A stretch of 7,355 nt of DNA from Gammaproteobacteria bacterium (GTDB lineage: Bacteria; Pseudomonadota; Gammaproteobacteria; DSM-19610): the NCBI GenBank assembly GCA_030618475.1, contig JAUXDG010000133.1, positions 1-7,355 of the forward strand, read 5' to 3'. Below the pieces are notes generated by a model. That model was not told where the DNA came from. It worked only from the letters and a program-made list of their open reading frames with translations, and did not search any database. A program made the translations under genes and the position numbers. Shown here piece after piece: positions 1 to 5,202 of this stretch (position 1 is its first letter; every line of letters starts with the position of its first letter).

Positions 1-139
1 TCACCACGAAGGACACAAAGGATTTTAAGTTAAAAGAGTTTCGAGAGTACCCGTTAAGCACACGACATCACATGCCGTGCATGGTGAAACTTCGCAACAA
101 ACATATAACCGGTTGTTCCTTCGTGTCCTTCAAGGTGAA
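1..139. repeat. Inverted-repeat-bounded element, left copy
   Basis: The window opens with an arm beginning TCACCACGAAGGACACAAAG (1-22). Its imperfect reverse complement lies at 117-138, matching at 19 of 22 positions by my hand alignment. The left arm is itself two 9-bp tandem units, CACGAAGGA then CACAAAGGA (5-22). About 95 bases of non-coding sequence lie between the arms, including a small hairpin at 68-87 (ATGC-CGT-GCAT extended by TCAC/GTGA with one bulge). I see no reading frame in it. The true left edge may lie outside the window. It resembles a short non-autonomous (MITE-like) or intergenic repeat. A second element with the same type of ends lies at 1970-2112, on the other side of hipBA. 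That it is mobile is inference. Confidence 0.6.
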
Positions 140-196
140 TTGCGCAGCAAGAGAGGGCGCCCTGGGGCATGTGGTTAAGATCGTGAGAAATGCGCA
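140..196. other. Short spacer downstream of hipA
   Basis: This stretch separates the hipA stop codon from the left inverted-repeat element. It holds a 10-bp perfect palindrome AGGGCGCCCT (154-163) and two TGCGCA sites near its ends (141-146 and 191-196). No T-tract follows the palindrome on the minus strand, so I do not call it a rho-independent terminator for hipBA. Confidence 0.35.
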
Positions 197-1558
197 TTAG
201 TAATTCTGTAACGCCGTCAGCCGCTGGTGAATATTCCCGTGAATATCAATCAGCCGCGCCTTGTTGTCACTAGGCAAGGTTTCAACAGCATCCACCCGGG
301 CCGGGTAGTCGATGGTCAATGCCAGTAACTCACCGACATTTTCCTGAATATCGGCTTTATTCAAACTCAGCTTACGGGCAAAGTTCAGACACGCCTTCAC
401 CAGGGGATCGCCATCAGCCGGCTCTTCACCATAACCACCGAACGGCACGGCGCACAACATGTTGTGCATGCTATAGGCACGCATCGGCGCGGGATCGTAG
501 ACGGGCGAGAATCCCGCCACACCGGCACTGCCCAGCAAGGACAGGTTCTCCAGGTGCAAATCTCCATTACCGGTGAGTAATGCCAGCAGGACGCGCCTGA
601 ATAAATGCAGCCGTGCAACTTTCTTGTCGCTTATCAGCAGCGGATCAGCAAGATCGATCACATTGGCGATACGGTCAAGCGATCCGTCGGTATGCCGGAC
701 GATATCCCTGGCACCTGCTGCCAGGATGGAATACAGGCTCTCCAGTGGCACCGGTTTGCCCTGTGCGTCCCGGTCAAAACGCTCTATCGCCAGCGCCGGC
801 AACCCCCCTACTTCGGCAAGCCAGTAACGCGGGACATCAAAACCGGCCCCCCGGTGAAGGTCCAGTGTCATGGCTTCGAGCCCGGCCAGTCCAGGGTAAG
901 CCTGTGCACGTTCGATCTTCAATACTACGTCGATGCGATCTTTCTGATCTGCCTTGTTGGGAAGGCTGATGCGCCCGTCCCAGCCACTTGCCGGTATCGC
1001 CACCAGCAACTTGGGTATTGCACCTCCGACAGACGGGGTGGGCCCCAGGCTTTCCAGGATAAAGCGGGCGTCCGCATCCAGCCAGGAGATCATGTCCTTG
1101 AGGGAAAAACCGAACCGCTCACCGATCGGCACCAGTGGCCCGCTGTCAGTATTTGCATACCAGGATTCAGCAACTGCGTCGTCCGGGAAGACATCGACGT
1201 GCCCGATGCCCCCGTGCCCGGTATGCGCAAGCAGTGCCAGATCCGCTTCAAACCGGCTTGCCGGTTCAATACCCTTTTCACGCAAAAAAGCCAGCATGAG
1301 TTTACGCTGAAAATTCTGTTCATCGGCAGGCGGTATCAGGGCACGAAAACGCGGATGCAGCGAGCCGCTCTGACGATGAACAATCGTACTGTCACGAAAC
1401 AGCTCGGGCGGGTAGACCAGGCTAAGGCCCGCCAGACCAGAAGCGGAATAATCCGGGGTGTAGGAAAAACGCGCGTCGTTGTCGGTGACATAAAGCACCC
1501 CCATCTTGACCGGCACAACACCGATTCGTGTCCAGATACTGAGCTGGGTATCCTGCAT
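197..1558 (-). CDS. hipA: HipA-family toxin (serine/threonine kinase fold)
   Basis: The 453-residue product is a HipA-family type II toxin. In characterised members it phosphorylates a target such as glutamyl-tRNA synthetase and arrests growth. The N-terminal subdomain (about residues 10-100) carries the usual pattern ending in an FRALIPP-like turn. The kinase part shows the P-loop serine motif S176-x-x-G-A-x-x-K183, an ATP-binding lysine in VVLKI (K214), the family signature ERFDRD (259-264), the catalytic segment NGDLHLEN with D333 and N338, and metal-binding D355 in YDP. These are equivalent to E. coli HipA S150, K181, D309, N314 and D332. The residue before the catalytic Asn is Glu where E. 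coli has Lys. The ATG shares one base with the hipB stop (TGATG), and its SD is weak, so translational coupling is likely. The frame is intact. The family is clear; the cellular target cannot be read from the sequence. Confidence 0.9.
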   Translation of the reverse strand: MQDTQLSIWTRIGVVPVKMGVLYVTDNDARFSYTPDYSASGLAGLSLVYPPELFRDSTIVHRQSGSLHPRFRALIPPADEQNFQRKLMLAFLREKGIEPASRFEADLALLAHTGHGGIGHVDVFPDDAVAESWYANTDSGPLVPIGERFGFSLKDMISWLDADARFILESLGPTPSVGGAIPKLLVAIPASGWDGRISLPNKADQKDRIDVVLKIERAQAYPGLAGLEAMTLDLHRGAGFDVPRYWLAEVGGLPALAIERFDRDAQGKPVPLESLYSILAAGARDIVRHTDGSLDRIANVIDLADPLLISDKKVARLHLFRRVLLALLTGNGDLHLENLSLLGSAGVAGFSPVYDPAPMRAYSMHNMLCAVPFGGYGEEPADGDPLVKACLNFARKLSLNKADIQENVGELLALTIDYPARVDAVETLPSDNKARLIDIHGNIHQRLTALQNY

Positions 1559-1821
1559 CAGAAAAGTTCGCCCCGGCTCATTTTTTCCGTGTAGTCACTA
1601 TCGGGCAGCAGCGTCAGCCTCAAACCCACAGCAGATGCCAGCTTTGCCAGGGTATCGAGATCTGCACGACCGGTACGCTTGATCCGTGAAATACTGGAAT
1701 CCGGCACTGAAGCCCGCTGCGCCAGGGCATTCTGCGACCAGCCGCGTGCCTTGGCGTGCTGGAGGATCTCAGCCATCAGGCTGGCGGTCAGCGATTCACT
1801 TTGAGTGATCGTTATTGTCAT
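1558..1821 (-). CDS. hipB: HipB-like XRE-family antitoxin
   Basis: This small protein (87 residues from the ATG at 1821) is the antitoxin and autorepressor partner of the adjacent hipA. A Cro/C1-type helix-turn-helix spans about residues 16-72: WSQNALAQRASVPDSSISRI contains the two helices, followed by the conserved DLDTLAKLASAVGLRL segment. The C-terminal tail (DYTEKMSRGELF) is short and polar, as is usual for HipB. A longer version starting at TTG 1830 adds only three residues. I prefer the ATG because a TATACT -10-like hexamer covers the TTG codon, and neither start has a Shine-Dalgarno match. The stop codon overlaps the hipA start by one base, the standard antitoxin-first order. Palindromes around the start and upstream suggest autoregulation. 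The pairing with hipA makes the call strong. Confidence 0.88.
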   Translation of the reverse strand: MTITITQSESLTASLMAEILQHAKARGWSQNALAQRASVPDSSISRIKRTGRADLDTLAKLASAVGLRLTLLPDSDYTEKMSRGELF

Positions 1822-1969
1822 AAGTGACAAGTATAGAGCAAATTACATATTGGCGTATACGATAAATTACACGTTATTTAAACAATATTTATCGCAAACG
1901 ACAATTATAATTTTTTGGTGACAATAGATTTTTGAAAAATGTAGCCTGGAGAGGCCGCCCTAGCCGTCA
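1811..1969 (-). promoter_or_regulatory. hipBA promoter/operator region, AT-rich
   Basis: This AT-rich stretch upstream of hipB has no gene. On the minus strand a TATACT hexamer (1835-1830) matches the -10 consensus at five of six bases and ends only eight bases before the hipB ATG. No good -35 is visible at 16-18 bp. Dyad elements are a TTGTCA-TAAG-TGACAA inverted repeat over the start codon (1815-1830), an 8-bp palindrome CGTATACG (1854-1861), and 8-bp inverted arms CGATAAAT (1860-1867) and ATTTATCG (1887-1894). A further TGACAA lies at 1919-1924. HipB proteins bind such dyads in front of their own operon, so these are operator candidates. Which one is used is inference. Confidence 0.45.
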
Positions 1970-2112
1970 TTTCTCACAAGGTCACAAAGGAACAACAAGA
2001 TAAGTAATGACTGAAAATAATCTTTAAGACACAGGCTGTTACCTGAGAACACGGCGGATAAAAGGGGAAATCCCTTATCCCTGAAATCCTTCGTGACCTT
2101 TGTGGTGAGAAA
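1970..2112. repeat. Inverted-repeat-bounded element, right copy
   Basis: The left arm at 1970-1991 begins TTTCTCAC and ends GGTCACAAAGGA. The right arm at 2087-2112 is its reverse complement except for four extra bases and one substitution. The right arm read outward-in contains TCACCACAAAGGTCACGAAG, the same family as the arms of the element at 1-139. The interior (about 95 bases) is non-coding and carries a strong hairpin at 2056-2080, GGATAA pairing with TTATCC and GGG pairing with CCC inside. No T-tract follows on either strand. Its interior does not obviously match that of the left copy; only the ends are shared. Origin as a MITE-like or other mobile repeat is inference. Confidence 0.62.
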
Positions 2113-2174
2113 ACATATGTCTAGGCAACGATTCCCACCCCCTGGAATGCGAATGTATTTATTCGAACCCCACC
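2113..2174. other. Region downstream of pssA, no clear terminator
   Basis: This is where transcription of the pssA operon should end. Two weak dyads are present: ATTCC/GGAAT arms (2131-2135, 2144-2148) and CGAAT/ATTCG arms (2150-2154, 2161-2165). Neither has a following T-run on the minus strand, so I cannot name a rho-independent terminator. The operon may end by Rho or read on towards hipBA, which has the same orientation. Confidence 0.3.
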
Positions 2175-2948
2175 TTACTGCTGCAGCTTACGCTGCCGGC
2201 GGCGTTGACGGATCTGGTAAAGAGTCAGGACGGGCCCGGAAATGGCATAAAGAAGAAAGCCGAAAAACAACACACTCGGCGGGTGGCTTGAGACCACGAC
2301 AAACAGCAGCACCATCATGATCAGCGTAAAAAACGGTACGCGGTTCTTGAAATCAACTTCCTTGAAACTGTAGTAACGTACATTACTGACCATCAAGGCA
2401 CCCAGGGAAGCAGCAAGCAGAGCGCCGACCACCCACATATCACTGCCATCCAGACCGTTGTCTTCGCTGAACCATATCAGACCAGCCAGCACGCCAGCGG
2501 CAGACGGACTGGGCAAACCCTGAAAATAGCGTTTATCTGCGGTGCCCACCTGGGTGTTGAAACGTGCCAGCCTCAAGGCAGCCCCGGCGGTATAGACAAA
2601 CGCGGCAAGCCAGCCGAGCTTGGACCACATCCAACCCTGCTCAATCATGCTGCGCAGGGCCCACTCAAACACGATCAGTGCCGGCGCCAGGCCAAAGCAC
2701 ACCATGTCTGACAGACTGTCATACTCAACACCAAACTCACTGGCTGTATGGGTCAGCCTGGCCACCCGTCCATCGATACCATCCATAACCATCGCGACAA
2801 ATATCGCAATGGCTGCGGTTTCAAAGTTACCGCTCATCGCAGCAACAATGGCGTAGAAACCGGCGAACAGACCCGCTGTAGTAAACAGGTTGGGAAGGAG
2901 ATAGATACCCCTGCGGCGTGGTTTTTGCTGCTGCTCTTCGTCGTCCAT
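2175..2948 (-). CDS. pssA: CDP-diacylglycerol--serine O-phosphatidyltransferase
   Basis: This integral membrane enzyme of the CDP-alcohol phosphotransferase family makes phosphatidylserine from CDP-diacylglycerol and L-serine, releasing CMP. The full family signature DGxxARx8GxxxDxxxD is present, with D59, G60, A63, R64, G73, D77 and D81 when counted from the ATG at 2948 (257 residues). Several hydrophobic segments follow, including LFTTAGLFAGFYAIVAA near the N terminus and FFTLIMMVLLFVVVSS and VLFFGFLLYAISGPVL near the C terminus. The N terminus is polar and charged (MDDEEQQQKPRRRG), as in related PssA proteins. The frame extends to a TTG at 2966, adding six residues, but that codon lies inside a GGGAC palindrome, so I favour the ATG although its SD is poor. 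It is the last gene of the ilv operon, just after the psd-family gene. Confidence 0.93.
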   Translation of the reverse strand: MDDEEQQQKPRRRGIYLLPNLFTTAGLFAGFYAIVAAMSGNFETAAIAIFVAMVMDGIDGRVARLTHTASEFGVEYDSLSDMVCFGLAPALIVFEWALRSMIEQGWMWSKLGWLAAFVYTAGAALRLARFNTQVGTADKRYFQGLPSPSAAGVLAGLIWFSEDNGLDGSDMWVVGALLAASLGALMVSNVRYYSFKEVDFKNRVPFFTLIMMVLLFVVVSSHPPSVLFFGFLLYAISGPVLTLYQIRQRRRQRKLQQ

Positions 2949-2958
2949 AGCTTTGTGC

Positions 2959-2983
2959 GGGGACAAATTTAAAAATCCGTCCC
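2959..2983. repeat. GGGAC...GTCCC palindrome at the pssA 5' end
   Basis: An imperfect palindrome has arms GGGAC (2960-2964) and GTCCC (2979-2983), two mismatched positions, then ATTT/AAAT pairing around a two-base centre. It lies between psd and pssA and overlaps the alternative TTG start of pssA. Similar GGGACAGATTT-type palindromes are dispersed in many gammaproteobacterial genomes, often near REP-associated (Y1/IS200-like) transposases; that link is from memory. Only one copy is in this window. An 8-bp palindrome GGTTAACC (2985-2992) sits next to it. Confidence 0.45.
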
Positions 2984-2992
2984 TGGTTAACC

Positions 2993-3610
2993 TTACTTAT
3001 GAACCAGTGTCGCTATTACATCAGATCCGGCGTTAACGCGCGAACCGCTTGCAACCTGGACCCGACTGTTGATCGGCAGATAAACCTCGACCCGTCCACC
3101 CATCCGGATGAAACCGCAACGTTGACCCTGACCGACCCGCTGACCGATCTGCACATAACAGCGTGGCAGATTCTTCAATGGTCCGCGATGCATAACCACA
3201 ACCAGGTCATCGTCTTCATCGGTTTTCAGCCACACACCATGGGGACGATTGACACCATCCCCCGAGTTCGACGGTTCCAGAAATTTCCCCTCAACCGGGC
3301 TGCGCGTACTATACACACCGAACCGGCTCATTTCGATGACCAGCAGAATCGCCTGGCGATCCAGATAAGGATCATGCACTTCGCCCACCGATGCAATCAC
3401 ACCGTCGGCCGGACTGACAACTGCGAGGGGACTGGAAGGTATTTCGCGCTCGGGATCACGGAAAAGATAGACGATAACGGCGCAGCCCACCCAGAAAGGC
3501 AGGGACCAGGGCCAGCCCAGGTAATGTGCGATTAAAACGCCAACACCGGCGCAAGCCAGGAGTGGCAACCACCCAGCACGGGAAAAATAAGGGTATCGGC
3601 CTGCAGCCAT
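2993..3610 (-). CDS. psd: Short phosphatidylserine decarboxylase-family protein, catalytic residues altered
   Basis: The 205-residue protein has the layout of short (PSD-A-type) decarboxylases, which convert phosphatidylserine to phosphatidylethanolamine. Two hydrophobic segments near the N terminus (about 13-29 and 36-50) precede FRDPER, then SPADG (66-70) with the conserved Asp, then the core. Two family-defining positions differ. The block normally reading MSxFxVHxNRxPV is here MSRFGVYSTRSPVEG, so the His is Tyr100. The self-cleavage block normally reading FGSRVxVYLP is IRMGGRVEVYLP, so the Ser that becomes the pyruvoyl group is Gly172 (codon GGA). Without that Ser the usual maturation cannot occur. 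The frame is intact and the gene sits between ilvC (42 bp upstream) and pssA. It may be a pseudoenzyme or regulator of phosphatidylserine metabolism, with the active decarboxylase encoded elsewhere. Family membership is clear, activity doubtful. Confidence 0.85.
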   Translation of the reverse strand: MAAGRYPYFSRAGWLPLLACAGVGVLIAHYLGWPWSLPFWVGCAVIVYLFRDPEREIPSSPLAVVSPADGVIASVGEVHDPYLDRQAILLVIEMSRFGVYSTRSPVEGKFLEPSNSGDGVNRPHGVWLKTDEDDDLVVVMHRGPLKNLPRCYVQIGQRVGQGQRCGFIRMGGRVEVYLPINSRVQVASGSRVNAGSDVIATLVHK

Positions 3611-3618
3611 GACTCAGT

Positions 3619-3653
3619 GCGCCTGTAAATAGACGGTGCCGCTGGTGAGGCGC
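3619..3653 (-). other. Inverted repeat in the ilvC-psd spacer
   Basis: Perfect 6-bp arms GCGCCT (3619-3624) and AGGCGC (3648-3653) enclose 23 bases between the ilvC stop codon and the psd start. No T-run follows on the minus strand. It could fold in the mRNA and affect stability or partial termination within the operon. A chance occurrence is quite possible. Confidence 0.25.
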
Positions 3654-4675
3654 TAGTTCACTTTCTTATCGACGATTTTGTTAGCGCTGATCCAGGACAT
3701 CATGCTGCGCAGTTGCTCACCAACCCGCTCGATGGGATGTTCACGTCCCAGCCGACGCTTGGCTTTCAGCGTGGCAGCACCCGCCTGATTCTCCAGAATA
3801 AATTCACGTGCAAATTCACCATTCTGAATTTCCGTCAGGATGCGCTTCATCTCCGCCTTGGTCTCGGCAGTCACCACGCGGGGGCCACGTGTCAGATCAC
3901 CGTATTCGGCTGTATTGGAAATGGAGTAGCGCATGTTTGCAATACCGCCTTCATACATGAGATCAACAATCAGCTTCAGCTCATGCAGGCATTCAAAGTA
4001 AGCCATCTCCGGCGCATAACCGGCTTCGGTCAGGGTTTCAAAACCCGCCTGAACCAGCGCTGTGGCACCACCACACAGAACCGCCTGTTCGCCAAACAGA
4101 TCCGTTTCGGTTTCCTCACGGAAGGAGGTTTCGATAATACCGGCACGACCGCCACCGTTGGCAGAAGCATAGGACAAGGCTATATCCCTGGCCTTGCCAC
4201 TGGCATCCTGGAAAACGGCAATCAGGGTGGGTACACCGGCACCTTGAGTGTAGGTGGAACGAACCAGGTGACCCGGACCTTTGGGCGCCATCATGATGAC
4301 ATCCAGATCCGCGCGCGGCTCGATCTGTTCATAATGGATATTAAAACCATGCGCAAATGCCAGTGCCGCCCCTTTGTTGATATTGGGTTCGACCTTGTCA
4401 CGGTACAAACTGGCCTGATGCTCGTCGGGCGCAAGAATCATAACCACGTCAGCATCTTTCACCGCGTCTTCAATCGACTTGACCGTAAGACCGGCATTTT
4501 TGGCTTTGGCTTCCGAAATGGAACCACTACGCAGGCCGACAGTGACATCAACACCGGATTCCTTCAGATTATTGGCGTGCGCATGACCCTGCGAGCCGTA
4601 GCCGATAATACTGACCTTGGCGCCTTTGATGATGGAAAGATCCGCATCTTTGTCGTAATAGATATTCATCGTCAT
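3653..4675 (-). CDS. ilvC: Ketol-acid reductoisomerase (NADP+)
   Basis: This cytosolic class I KARI converts acetolactate and acetohydroxybutyrate, the products of the upstream ilvIH enzyme, into dihydroxy acids by Mg-dependent isomerisation and NADPH-dependent reduction. It is the second common step to Val, Leu and Ile. An N-terminal Rossmann domain shows GYGSQG (25-30) and a phosphate-binding loop LRSGS with R49, S50 and S52, consistent with NADPH. The catalytic His is H109 in FAHGF. The C-terminal knotted domain holds the metal ligands D192, E196, E228 and E232 and substrate-binding S253. All are intact and offset by two from the 338-residue family numbering. That offset points to a possible start at the second ATG (4669). 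An AGGG Shine-Dalgarno lies nine bases before the first ATG, which I kept. It follows ilvH after 33 bp. Confidence 0.97.
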   Translation of the reverse strand: MTMNIYYDKDADLSIIKGAKVSIIGYGSQGHAHANNLKESGVDVTVGLRSGSISEAKAKNAGLTVKSIEDAVKDADVVMILAPDEHQASLYRDKVEPNINKGAALAFAHGFNIHYEQIEPRADLDVIMMAPKGPGHLVRSTYTQGAGVPTLIAVFQDASGKARDIALSYASANGGGRAGIIETSFREETETDLFGEQAVLCGGATALVQAGFETLTEAGYAPEMAYFECLHELKLIVDLMYEGGIANMRYSISNTAEYGDLTRGPRVVTAETKAEMKRILTEIQNGEFAREFILENQAGAATLKAKRRLGREHPIERVGEQLRSMMSWISANKIVDKKVN

Positions 4676-4708
4676 AGTTCTTGACCCTAAGTGAACTTCA
4701 AATTCGTG

Positions 4709-5200
4709 TTACACGCGCAAGGATTTTTCACCGCGTGCAATCCCTGTGACGCCTGACCGGACCACTTCGATAATGTCGGTCGGTGCAATCGCCTTGACAA
4801 AGGCGTCCAGCTTGTCGCTGGTACCCGTTACTTCAATGGTATAAATGGCATCGGTAACGTCGATAACCCGGCCACGGAATATGTCCGCCAGGCGTTTGAT
4901 TTCTTGACGCCCGGTGTTTACGGCGCGCAGCTTGATCAACATCATTTCCCGCTCTATATGTGGACCCTCATACATATCCATGAGCTTGACCACGTCGATC
5001 AACTTATTGAGCTGCTTGGTGATCTGTTCGATGACCTCTTCGGTCCCCCAGGTCACCAGCGTCATACGCGACAGCGACTCGTCCTCGGTAGGCGCTACCG
5101 TCAGCGACTCGATATTGTAGCCGCGCGCGGAAAACAGGCCGGCCACTCTGGACAGGGCACCCGCCTCGTTTTCCATCAGGATTGAAATGATGTGTCGCAT
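4709..5200 (-). CDS. ilvH: Acetolactate synthase, small regulatory subunit
   Basis: This is the regulatory subunit of acetolactate synthase. It activates the large subunit and gives feedback inhibition by valine. The 163-residue length is typical. An N-terminal ACT domain (about 2-75) contains NEAGALSRVAGLFSARGYNI, and a C-terminal domain follows from about 85. G14, S17 and N29, the positions tied to valine binding and resistance in E. coli IlvH, are all present, so feedback control is probably intact. The ATG follows the ilvI stop codon after only two bases (TAG-CC-ATG), and there is no strong SD, which suggests translational coupling that keeps the subunits in balance. Confidence 0.96.
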   Translation of the reverse strand: MRHIISILMENEAGALSRVAGLFSARGYNIESLTVAPTEDESLSRMTLVTWGTEEVIEQITKQLNKLIDVVKLMDMYEGPHIEREMMLIKLRAVNTGRQEIKRLADIFRGRVIDVTDAIYTIEVTGTSDKLDAFVKAIAPTDIIEVVRSGVTGIARGEKSLRV

Positions 5201-5202
5201 GG

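Noticed and set aside
154..163. AGGGCGCCCT palindrome as a hipBA terminator
   Set aside because: The stem is only five base pairs with no loop, and no T-tract follows on the minus strand.
605..1594. Long plus-strand reading frame (329 codons) opposite hipA
   Set aside because: It is antisense to a well-supported HipA with intact motifs, has no recognisable domain, and has the Cys/Arg-rich look of a shadow frame.
2113..2174. GGTTCGAAT-like string on the minus strand, resembling a tRNA T-loop
   Set aside because: No 5-bp T-stem, acceptor stem or anticodon arm can be built around it, so it is not a tRNA or tRNA remnant that I can support.
2093..2320. Plus-strand 75-codon frame starting in the right repeat element
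   Set aside because: It runs into the antisense of pssA, has no SD or domain, and its composition follows the repeat and the shadow strand.
3713..4684. Long plus-strand reading frame (323 codons) opposite ilvC
   Set aside because: It is fully antisense to KARI and shows no family motif. Such frames arise readily opposite GC-rich codon usage.
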